DNA of 64,000 nucleotides from Tepidiforma thermophila (GTDB lineage: Bacteria; Chloroflexota; Dehalococcoidia; Tepidiformales; Tepidiformaceae): contig NZ_PDJQ01000001.1 of the NCBI RefSeq assembly GCF_002563855.1, positions 558,001 to 622,000 of the forward strand, read 5' to 3'. Below are positions 1-7,491 of the stretch, in pieces. Each line of letters starts with the position of its first letter. Position 1 is the first letter of the stretch. The notes beneath the pieces were generated by a model. The model did no database searches. It had not been told where the DNA came from and saw nothing but the letters and a program-made list of their open reading frames with translations. The translations under genes and the position numbers were made by a program.

Positions 1-627
1 GCCGGCGGCCCCGAGCCGACCGTGGCGCTGCCGGCCAGCAAGTACGCCCCGCTCCTCTCGGAGATGCCGCCCGAGATGCAGGTGAATGTCTCCGAGACGT
101 TCGCGATGAACCTCGGCACCTTCTCCGCCTCCTACTGGTTCGACACGAACGCCCAGGGCGAGGAGCTGGCGAAGCAGTGGCGCATCCTCGACGGCTACCA
201 GGTGCAGTACGACCCTGTCGGCCTGGCAGCCCAGGTCGCCCAGGGCGGCTACTACGCCTGGGCCGAGGTCTACCTTTTCGAAACCCCCGCCGGCGCGAAG
301 CTCGCCTACGACTACCTCGAAGGGCGGCTGGCGGCCCGCAAGGGGAGCGAGCGCGCCCAGGCGAAGCCGCTCGGCAACCAGTCCGCCGCCTTCCGCTACC
401 TGGGCCCGACCATCGGGACGACCGACATCCCCTCGGTCTATCATCGCTTCGTTTTCCGGCGGGGCAACGCGGTGGTCGCCATCCAGACCTTCGGCGCGGT
501 CCCGTACATGTCGACCGACCGGGCACGCGAACTCGCGCTCCTGGTCGATGCGAAGCTCCTCGGCGAGGCGCCGGCCGTGGAGCCCACGCCGATCCCGACG
601 CCGGCCATCGGGGTGATCGGCAACTGA
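1..627 (+). CDS. hypothetical exported protein, 5' end outside the window
   Basis: The reading frame is already open at base 1 and continues without a stop through the GTG at 22, so the true start most likely lies upstream and this is a partial gene of at least 208 codons. No catalytic motif or known domain is recognisable. The visible part is rich in aromatic and Gly/Ala residues and finishes with a short Pro/Thr stretch (VEPTPIPTP), a style common in exported proteins of this window. It lies 25 bp ahead of the secreted subtilase on the same strand, so the two may be co-transcribed. Function is unknown to me. Confidence 0.7.
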   Translation, partial: AGGPEPTVALPASKYAPLLSEMPPEMQVNVSETFAMNLGTFSASYWFDTNAQGEELAKQWRILDGYQVQYDPVGLAAQVAQGGYYAWAEVYLFETPAGAKLAYDYLEGRLAARKGSERAQAKPLGNQSAAFRYLGPTIGTTDIPSVYHRFVFRRGNAVVAIQTFGAVPYMSTDRARELALLVDAKLLGEAPAVEPTPIPTPAIGVIGN

Positions 628-652
628 CGGCCTGAGGGCGGAAGGAGGCCCC

Positions 653-2881
653 GTGCGACGACGCTGGTTTGCCATTCTCCTGGCGGTAGCGGGGATCAGC
701 GGCGCAGCGGGTGCAGCGGGCAGCAGCCCGGCCCCGGCAGGGGCCGACCCGGCGCAGCCGCCGGCGGCCTACATTGCGGTGCAGTTCGATACGGCCCTCC
801 GCGCCCAGGCCCGCCGGGAGTGGATGCCGCCGCCCACCCTCGCCGAGCAGGGCTTCGCCTCCATCCCCGTACCGCCCGGCCGCGACCCCGCGGAGTTCGC
901 CGCCGAGCTCTCCCGCGCACCGAACGTCGTGAGCGCCGTGCCCGATGCCCCGGTCCGCGCGGCCGAAATCCCGAACGACCCGTACTACCTCGGCTCCGGC
1001 AACGGGCCGAACCAGGCGCAGTACCTCGCCGCCATCGGCGCGCCCGCCGCCTGGGACCTGCACACCGGCTCGCGCGAGGTCATCGTCGCCGTGATCGATT
1101 CCGGGCTCGATGTGCGCCACCCGGAGTTCGCCGGCCAGCTCTGGGAGAACCCCATCGATAACCGCAGCGACGGCATCGACCGTGACGGCAACGGCTGCAT
1201 CAACGACCGCTACGGCTGCCGCTTCATCAACCTGACGCAGGTGAACGCGGCGATGTGCGGCTACACCACCTCGACGCCGACCGGCGCCATCCTCGACGAC
1301 ATGCCGAGCAGCCACGGCACGCTGGTGGCCGGCATCATCGGCGCAGCGGGCGATAACAGCATCGGCGTCGCGGGCGTCGCCTGGAAGGTGCGGCTGCTGA
1401 CGGTCAAGGCGCTCGACTGCCGCGGCGAGGGTTTCATGACGCGCATCGCCGAGGCGATTGTGTACGCGGTGCGGCAGGGGGCGCGCGTCATCAACATCAG
1501 CATCGCCTCCGACCCGCCCCACACCCAGGCCGACATCCCTGCGCTGCGGGCGGCGCTCCAGCTCGCGCAGGACAGCGGCGTCATCGTCGTGGCGGCGGCC
1601 GGCAACCACGTGCCCGGTCAGCCGGCCGGGGTGGCGTATCCCGCGGCCTACACCCAGTACCCGAACCTGATCGCGGTCGGCGCAGCGAACAACCTGAATG
1701 GCATGACCTGGGCGAGCTACAGCAACTACGGCCCGGCGGTGGACTTCGCCGCCCCTGGCAACCGGCTGCTCTCGACCACCCGCACCGATATCGGGCTTTC
1801 GAACCCCTACGCCGAAATCGGCGAGCCGAACGGCGGCTTCCAGGGCGGCACCAGCTTCGCGACCCCGCTGGTGAGCGGGATGTTCGCCCTGCTCATCTCC
1901 CGCAACACCAGGCTGAGCGCCGATGACTACATCGCCGCCGCCCGGGCTGCGGCCACGCCGGCGCCGCCCGCGCCCCACGGCCAGAACTGGGCTGGAAGCG
2001 GCATCATCAACATCGGCGGCGCCGTCGCCCGCATCCCGCTCTCGCTCACCGGCGTGCCCCAGCACGACTGGCGCGACGTTCCCGGCGGGACGCTCATCGA
2101 GGCCCGGGTCGGCACGACGGTCTGCGGTTCGACCTCGGCGATTGCGGCGGGGCCGGTCTCGACCTTCACCGTCAAGGTGAAGAGCGCCGCCGAGCAGCCG
2201 GGCTGCGGCGCCCCGGGCGCCACGGTCGAGCTGGTCATCGGGGGGCTGGCTGCGAAGCCGACCGTCACCTGGGGCGGGCGGAACGCCGACCTCGGCATGG
2301 CCGGCCTGTTCATCAGCAGCGTCTCGCCGCCGCCGGGCTCGGTGGTGGTGCAGACCATCGGCAGCGGCTGGTCGAACCTGGCGCACCTGGAGGCGACGGG
2401 TCCGCTGCCGGGCGCCGCGTCGACTCTCCCGCTGCCCTGGAACGCCATCTACCGGTGGGACCCGCTGAAGTGGGCGTTCAGCGAGGCGGAGGGGGTGCTC
2501 GGCGCCTACCGGCGGTTCATCCGCGGCGCGCCGTCGGTCGTCAGCGACTACCCCGTCATCCAGCAGTACGACGCCTACTGGGTCGATGCCCCGGCGGCGA
2601 ACGTAGCCTCGCTCAATCCGAACCCGCCGGCCGGCCGGACCATCGAGCTGGCGGCAGGCTGGAACAACTTCACGTACACAGGCCAGCCGCGGGCCGTGGC
2701 CGATGCGCTGGCGAGCATCGGCGGGAAGTACACGCAGGTCCTGCAGTATGACAACGCAAGCGGCCGCTGGCTGAGCCACCTGCCGGGGCAGCCGCGCTAC
2801 CTGAACGATTTCGGCGGCCTGTTCACCCTGCGGGTCTACTGGGTCTACATGAAGGAGCCCGGCACGCTCGTCATGCAGTAG
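653..2881 (+). CDS. secreted subtilisin-like serine protease (peptidase S8)
   Basis: A 742-residue exported protease. Residues 1-30 form a signal peptide (MRRR, then a hydrophobic Ala/Gly run). Residues about 38-105 look like an inhibitor-type propeptide. The S8 catalytic core is complete: Asp149 in VIDSG, His221 in SSHGTLVAG, oxyanion Asn318 in AAAGN and Ser401 in GGTSFATP. Beyond residue 460 there is no protease motif; two Trp-rich segments (GSGWSNL and AGWNNFTYTG) suggest a C-terminal surface-binding or cell-wall module. The GTG start at 653 follows AAGGAGG at 642-648. The gene is followed by a G-rich repeat block rather than an ordinary terminator. Confidence 0.93.
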   Translation: MRRRWFAILLAVAGISGAAGAAGSSPAPAGADPAQPPAAYIAVQFDTALRAQARREWMPPPTLAEQGFASIPVPPGRDPAEFAAELSRAPNVVSAVPDAPVRAAEIPNDPYYLGSGNGPNQAQYLAAIGAPAAWDLHTGSREVIVAVIDSGLDVRHPEFAGQLWENPIDNRSDGIDRDGNGCINDRYGCRFINLTQVNAAMCGYTTSTPTGAILDDMPSSHGTLVAGIIGAAGDNSIGVAGVAWKVRLLTVKALDCRGEGFMTRIAEAIVYAVRQGARVINISIASDPPHTQADIPALRAALQLAQDSGVIVVAAAGNHVPGQPAGVAYPAAYTQYPNLIAVGAANNLNGMTWASYSNYGPAVDFAAPGNRLLSTTRTDIGLSNPYAEIGEPNGGFQGGTSFATPLVSGMFALLISRNTRLSADDYIAAARAAATPAPPAPHGQNWAGSGIINIGGAVARIPLSLTGVPQHDWRDVPGGTLIEARVGTTVCGSTSAIAAGPVSTFTVKVKSAAEQPGCGAPGATVELVIGGLAAKPTVTWGGRNADLGMAGLFISSVSPPPGSVVVQTIGSGWSNLAHLEATGPLPGAASTLPLPWNAIYRWDPLKWAFSEAEGVLGAYRRFIRGAPSVVSDYPVIQQYDAYWVDAPAANVASLNPNPPAGRTIELAAGWNNFTYTGQPRAVADALASIGGKYTQVLQYDNASGRWLSHLPGQPRYLNDFGGLFTLRVYWVYMKEPGTLVMQ

Positions 2882-3345
2882 CGGGGGCCGCCCCGCCCCG
2901 TGGCCGCCCCGCCCCGGGGGAGGAGGGAGGCCCCGCCCCGGTGCAGCCCCGCCCCCAAGGGAGGAGGGAGGTCCCGCCCCGGTGCAGCCCCGCCCCGCCG
3001 AGGGAGGAGGGAGCCCCGCCCCGCGGTCTCCCTGCCCCGCCGGGGAGGAGGGAGGAGCCGGGAAGGTGCACGTCAAAACGGTCTGCCGCGTGCCTTCCAC
3101 CCTGGGGCGGCGGAGTGGCGCGGAAGGGCTCCCTCCTCCCTCCTCCCTGGGGCGGTGGAGTGGCGCGGAAGGGCTCCCTCCTCCCTCTTCCCTCGGGTGG
3201 CGCGGGGGCCGAGGTGGGGCATCCCTCCTCCCTTCTCCCTGGCGTGGCGGGGGCCGGTGCGGGGTTCCCTTCTCCCTCTTCCCTCGGGTGGCGCGGGGGC
3301 CGAGGTGGGGCATCCCTCCTCCCTCCTCCCGCTCCCCCCAGTGCC
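2882..3345. repeat. G/C-skewed 41-47 bp repeats in inverted arrangement
   Basis: About nine imperfect copies of a 41-47 bp unit. The four on the left (2882 to about 3060) carry GGGAGGAGGGAGG on the + strand. The five on the right (about 3100-3345) carry its complement, CCTCCCTCCTCCC, joined to GGGGCGGtgGAGtGGCGCGG. The halves face each other around a roughly 40-bp non-repeated core (AAGGTGCACG ... CGCGTGCCTT). Purine bias therefore switches strand at the centre. Several frames stay open across it, but the translations are low-complexity, so I do not call genes here. A related pair of units occurs at 18801-18895. Confidence 0.8.
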
Positions 3346-3419
3346 GCCCGGGCCTTGGAGATCGCGGCGGCCGCCGTCCACGCTCCGGGGAGCACGCTTC
3401 CTACGGAGGTCCCGGCCAG

Positions 3420-4682
3420 GTGCCGTACCAGCTCCCCCTGCCCGATGTCCCGCTGCCGCTGCAGCTCCGCCAGCTCGACCACGAGCGGATGGGCCGTTAC
3501 CGCGACAACCTCGCCTTCTACCAGGGCCGCCACTGGACCGGCCGCGGCCGCCGCGGCGAGCGCCGCCTTACCTTCAATTACGCCCGCGCCATTGTCGATA
3601 AAGTGACGGGCTACCTCCTGGCCGGCGCCGCGGTCCAGGTCGTCGGTGACGATTCCCCGGCCGGCATCGAGCGGGCCCGCGCGGCCGAGCAGGCCCTCCG
3701 CAGGGTCGAAGCGGCCAACGGGCTGAGCCAGCTCGACTTCGAAACCGAGCTCGACTGCGCCATCCTCGGGGACGGCGCCTACCGCGTGGCCTGGGATGCC
3801 GCGGCCGGCGAGGTGCGGGTCACCGCCCCCGATGTGCAGGGGCTCTTCGCCTGGCGAGAGCCCGCCGACCCGGCCCGCCTCACGGCCGTCGCCCACCGCT
3901 ACCGCGCCGGCGATGAGGAGCTGGTCGAATGGTGGTCGGCGGAGACGTTCGAACTCTGGCGGGGTTCGGAGCTGGCCGACCGGGTGCCGAACCCGTACGG
4001 CTTCATCCCCTACGTCATCTTCCCGAACCTGCGCGAACCGAAGGAGGCCTGGGGCGCGAGCGACCTCCCGCCCGTGATGGAGGCGAACAGGGAGCTGAAT
4101 CGCGCCTTCAGCCAGCTCAGCCAGGTGCTCGAGCTCTCGGGCAACCCGATCGCCGTGCTCGAAGGCGTCACCGGCTCGGAGGACATCACGGTCGAGCCGG
4201 GCGCCATCTGGGAGGTGCCGGAGGATGCGCGGGCCTACCTGCTCGACCTCCTCCAGGGCGGAGGGGTGGCGCTGCACACCGCCTATATCGACCTGCTCTA
4301 CCGGGTCATCCACGACCTCGGCGAATCGCCGCGCACGGCCTTCGGACACAACCCGCAGGGGCTGAGCGGCGTGGCGCTGAACATGGAGCTCGACCCGATT
4401 GCGCGGAAGGTGGAGCGGAAGCGGCGGATCCGCACGGCGGTCTACGAGCGGCGGGCGTGGATGGTGCTGCAGCTGCTGGCGCGGTTCACCGGGCTCGAGG
4501 TGGAGGGGCTGCGGCCGGTGATGCAGTGGGGGCCGGTGCTGCCGGCCGACCGTTCGCGGCAGGTGCAGGATGCGCGGGCGCTCGTGGAGGCCGGGATCAT
4601 TTCGCGGCGGACGGCCGCGGCCACCCTCGGCATCGACGACCCCGAGCTCGAGCGCGCCTTCGTCCGCGAGGAGGCGGGGTGA
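3420..4682 (+). CDS. phage portal protein, SPP1 Gp6-like family (orphan)
   Basis: A 420-residue protein resembling the SPP1 Gp6-type portal family, the dodecameric ring through which tailed phages package DNA. Supporting features are the family-like segments FNYARAIVDKVTGYLLAG, NPYGFIPYVIFPN and GVALNMELDPIARK, the acidic central region, and a C-terminal end reading GIISRRTAAATLGI, typical of portals. The GTG at 3420 was chosen because GGAGG ends 10 nt upstream and the family-like sequence begins there; the frame is open further upstream only through the repeat block. No terminase, capsid or tail gene lies beside it. The gene looks intact, so it may be a domesticated remnant or part of a dispersed gene-transfer-type module. 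Confidence 0.82.
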   Translation: MPYQLPLPDVPLPLQLRQLDHERMGRYRDNLAFYQGRHWTGRGRRGERRLTFNYARAIVDKVTGYLLAGAAVQVVGDDSPAGIERARAAEQALRRVEAANGLSQLDFETELDCAILGDGAYRVAWDAAAGEVRVTAPDVQGLFAWREPADPARLTAVAHRYRAGDEELVEWWSAETFELWRGSELADRVPNPYGFIPYVIFPNLREPKEAWGASDLPPVMEANRELNRAFSQLSQVLELSGNPIAVLEGVTGSEDITVEPGAIWEVPEDARAYLLDLLQGGGVALHTAYIDLLYRVIHDLGESPRTAFGHNPQGLSGVALNMELDPIARKVERKRRIRTAVYERRAWMVLQLLARFTGLEVEGLRPVMQWGPVLPADRSRQVQDARALVEAGIISRRTAAATLGIDDPELERAFVREEAG

Positions 4683-4881
4683 GGGGGGCTATGTCCCCTG
4701 CGCGCGGTGAACGCGCCCGGCTCCCGGTGACACGGCGGTGGACGGCCGGTGGATGAACCGGCAGAAACGCGTAGGAATTGAGGGAAGAGGTGGCAAGGCA
4801 TCTTCCCATGCGGTGGCCGCGGGGTGACGATGCGATGACCAACCGGGAACACTCCCCGGGGCACCCAACGGAGCACCAGCC
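4683..4881 (+). other. structured intergenic leader upstream of the CpaE-like gene
   Basis: This 199-bp gap holds no gene. Three short inverted repeats are visible: AGGGG/CCCCT straddling the portal stop codon, CCGG/CCGG around 4745-4762, and a 7-bp perfect stem GGGAAGA (4782-4788) with TCTTCCC (4801-4807). No T-tract follows any of them and no riboswitch family could be matched. A GGAG (4870-4873) lies 8 nt before the next start. Confidence 0.35.
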
Positions 4882-6123
4882 ATGACCCCACACCTCGTCA
4901 CCCTCCTCGTCGACAGCGACGAGCTTTCGCGCGAGATGGTCCGCCGCCGCCTCGAACAGGCCGGACTCGAGGTAACGCTCGAGCGGCCCGGCGGCCTCGC
5001 CGCCCAGCAGACCATCGCCGAGTCGCATCCGGACGTCATCATCGTCGCGGTCGAACCGCCCATCCAGCGTGCGCTGCAGGTCATCGATTTCGCCCGGGCG
5101 CTGCTGCCCGGCGCGATGCTCGTCGCGTATTCGCGGGAATGGTCGCCCCACCTCGAGCGGCGGCTCCTGCAGGCCGGCGTCAACGACTTCGTCCACGGCT
5201 CGCTCTCGCGCGAGCGGTTCATCGAGGTCGCGGCCCGGGCCCGGGCGATGGCGATCCGGCGCGCGAAGCTGGCCAGCGACGAGATCGCACCGGTCGGGCG
5301 CGTGGTCACGGTTGTCGGGCAGAAGGGCGGCATCGGCAAGACCACCACGAGCACGAACCTCGCCGCAGCCATCGCCGCGAGCGGGCAGCGCTCGGTGCTG
5401 CTGATCGACCTCGATACCCGCTTCGGCGATGTGGCGATCATGCTCGACGTGAAGCCCGAGTACACCGTCTCGGAGGTCGCGCGCGAAGCCCAGTACCTCG
5501 ACCGGGAGGTCTTCCACCGGGTGCTGCTCCGGCACGAGTCGGGCGCGTACGTGCTTCCTGCCCCGCGCGACTACCGGAGCTGGCTGAACTGCACTCCCGA
5601 GGAGATCCAGCGGCTCATCCGCTTCGCGGCCACCCTGTTCGACGTGGTCATCTGCGACACGCCGGGCACCTACAACGATGTGGTCGGCGCAGCAGTAGAG
5701 GTGAGCGACCGGGTCGTCGCGGTCACCAGCACCGACCCCGCGAGCCTGAAGAACGCGGCCCTGCTGGTTGAGCACCTCCGGATGCTGGGCCGCCCGGAGG
5801 ACGCGCTCCTCGTCACGCTCGTGCACGGCCACGGCGAGGCGGCACCCCGGCGGGAGGAGGTGGAGTTCGTGATCGGCCACCCGGTGAACTTCGAGGTGCC
5901 GTTCGACCCGGCGGTGCGGAAGGCGACGCAGGCGGGCGTCCCGGTGGTCTGTTACCGGCCCGGCGCGCCGGCCGCGCGCGTGTTCGAGGCGCTCGCGGCA
6001 GCGGTGGCGGGCTACCCGCCGCCGCCCGGCGAGCGTGAGGTGCGGGGCCGCTTCTTCGGCGTCTTCGGCCGGAAGGCGCGGCATGGCGGAGTGAAGCCCG
6101 GCCGCGAACGGGCGGCCGTGTAA
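4882..6123 (+). CDS. CpaE-like protein: degenerate receiver domain plus MinD/ParA-type ATPase
   Basis: Residues 1-125 have the fold pattern of a response-regulator receiver, but the position of the phosphorylated Asp, at the end of the third strand, reads VIIVAVEPP and has no Asp, so it is probably a pseudo-receiver. Residues 140-380 form a deviant-Walker ATPase with KGGIGKTT (148-155) and the Walker-B-like LLIDLDTRFGD. In CpaE proteins this pairing places Tad/Flp pilus machinery at a cell pole, but no pilus gene flanks it here. The ATG is preceded by GGAG at 8 nt. A strong terminator follows and the next gene converges on it, so it is probably monocistronic. Confidence 0.85.
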   Translation: MTPHLVTLLVDSDELSREMVRRRLEQAGLEVTLERPGGLAAQQTIAESHPDVIIVAVEPPIQRALQVIDFARALLPGAMLVAYSREWSPHLERRLLQAGVNDFVHGSLSRERFIEVAARARAMAIRRAKLASDEIAPVGRVVTVVGQKGGIGKTTTSTNLAAAIAASGQRSVLLIDLDTRFGDVAIMLDVKPEYTVSEVAREAQYLDREVFHRVLLRHESGAYVLPAPRDYRSWLNCTPEEIQRLIRFAATLFDVVICDTPGTYNDVVGAAVEVSDRVVAVTSTDPASLKNAALLVEHLRMLGRPEDALLVTLVHGHGEAAPRREEVEFVIGHPVNFEVPFDPAVRKATQAGVPVVCYRPGAPAARVFEALAAAVAGYPPPPGEREVRGRFFGVFGRKARHGGVKPGRERAAV

Positions 6124-6192
6124 CCGGCAATCCTCCGCCGTGCAGCCCGGCGGCGCGGCGGTTCGAGACAGGTTCCCTCTCCAGGCGCGACG

Positions 6193-6218
6193 CCCCCGGA
6201 CCGGACGGCCGGGGGTTT
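6193..6218 (+). terminator. Rho-independent terminator after the CpaE-like gene
   Basis: CCCCCGG pairs with CCGGGGG around a 9-nt loop and is followed by TTT. It lies between two convergent genes, 70 bp after the CpaE-like stop codon. Confidence 0.75.
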
Positions 6219-6241
6219 CGCGCGTGCAGTGCGCATGGCGG

Positions 6242-7417
6242 CTACCAGGCGGGCGGGACGATCGTTTCGACGTGGCCGCCCCGGTGGTAGATGCGGGGCA
6301 GCCGGCCCGAGAGCCCGGCGAGGAGGTCCCAGGCGATCGTCCCGGCCAGGCGGGCGGCTTCCGTCGCGGTGATCCGGTCGGCGCCGTCGGCCCCGAGCAG
6401 CGTCACCACAGTGCCTTCTTCCGCCCCGGGGACGTCGGTGACGTCGGCGAGGAACTGGTCCATGCAGACGCGGCCGATCATCGGGCAGCGGCGCCCGGCG
6501 ACGAGCACCTCGCCGGCGTTGGTCAGCGAGCGGCGCCAGCCGTCGGCGTAGCCGATGGGCACCAGCCCGGCGCGGGTCGGCCGGGTGGCGCGCCAGGTCA
6601 GCCCGTAGCTCACGCCTTCGCCGGGTGCCACCCGGGATACCCGGGCGAGCCGGGCCCGGAGGGCGAGCACCTGCCGGAGCTCCGGGCCGGGCGTGTTCGC
6701 GGGGAGCTCGCCGTGGAGGGCGAGCCCGATCCGGACGCCGGAGTACCGGAACCCCGGCCGGCGGAGGGCCGTGGCCGAGTTCGCGGTGTGGAGATACGGA
6801 ATCCACGGGAGCGCCCGGGCCGCGGCTTCGAAGCGCCGGTGCTGCTCCTCGCTGAACGAGTCGTCGGCTTCGTCGGCGTTCGCCATATGGGTCATCAGCC
6901 CCTCGACGATAATGCCGGGGAGCGTGCGGCAGTACTCGGCGAGGGCAATCGCCTCTTCGAGTTCGTTGCCGAAGCGGTGGAGGCCGGTATCCACCTTGAT
7001 GTGCATGGCCGCCGGGGCCCCGGCTTCGACCGCGGCCGCCGAGAGCGCGTCGGCGAGGGGGCGCGAGTGGCAGGTGAGGGTGAGCCGGGAGCGCACGGCC
7101 TGGGTGGCGTCCGCGGGGAAGGCGTGGCCAAGGACGAGGATCGGGCGGGTGACCCCGGCCTGGCGGAGGAGGTAGCCCTCGTGCGGCCACACGACCGCAA
7201 ACCGGTCGACCCCCGCGGCCTCGAGGGCCGGCGCGACGACCGCTGCGCCGGCGCCGTAGGCGTTCGCCTTGACCACGGCGATCAGCTCGACGGGGCCGAG
7301 GAGCGCCTTGAGAGTACGGACGTTCGCTTCGAGGGCGTCGAGGTCGATTTCGAGCCACGCGTTGAGGGCGGTGGTGACCTCGGCGAGGGCGTTGCGGGTG
7401 GTTGGCGGGTGGGCCAC
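6242..7417 (-). CDS. alr: alanine racemase
   Basis: A 391-residue fold-type III PLP enzyme that interconverts L- and D-alanine for peptidoglycan. The PLP lysine is Lys50 in VVKANAYGAG. The second catalytic base is Tyr271 in GVSYGLTW. The substrate-contacting Arg148 is in DTGLHRFG, and MIGRVCMDQ marks the C-terminal beta domain. Length is normal. The start is GTG. It is divergent from the lytic transglycosylase, so the 74 bp between them must hold both promoters, pairing a peptidoglycan precursor enzyme with a peptidoglycan-cleaving one. Confidence 0.96.
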   Translation of the reverse strand: MAHPPTTRNALAEVTTALNAWLEIDLDALEANVRTLKALLGPVELIAVVKANAYGAGAAVVAPALEAAGVDRFAVVWPHEGYLLRQAGVTRPILVLGHAFPADATQAVRSRLTLTCHSRPLADALSAAAVEAGAPAAMHIKVDTGLHRFGNELEEAIALAEYCRTLPGIIVEGLMTHMANADEADDSFSEEQHRRFEAAARALPWIPYLHTANSATALRRPGFRYSGVRIGLALHGELPANTPGPELRQVLALRARLARVSRVAPGEGVSYGLTWRATRPTRAGLVPIGYADGWRRSLTNAGEVLVAGRRCPMIGRVCMDQFLADVTDVPGAEEGTVVTLLGADGADRITATEAARLAGTIAWDLLAGLSGRLPRIYHRGGHVETIVPPAW

Positions 7418-7454
7418 GAGCCTGACCGGTCCTTTCGCCTGGCCGCGGGGGCCT

Positions 7455-7484
7455 TTGACCGGCCTCCTGCGTGGAGCCTAGCAT
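7455..7484 (+). promoter_or_regulatory. promoter for the lytic transglycosylase, leaderless type
   Basis: TTGACC (7455-7460), an 18-nt spacer, then TAGCAT (7479-7484). The GTG at 7492 is 7 nt further, exactly where transcription would begin, and there is no Shine-Dalgarno sequence. Confidence 0.7.
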
Positions 7485-7491
7485 CGGCGAC

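Noticed and set aside
2900-3606. Several Arg/Pro-rich frames in the repeat block
   Set aside because: Translations are compositionally extreme, match no family, and differ completely between frames.
6155-6180. A possible tRNA T-arm (GGTTCGAGAC)
   Set aside because: No acceptor or anticodon stem can be formed around it. No other tRNA-like element was found in the window.
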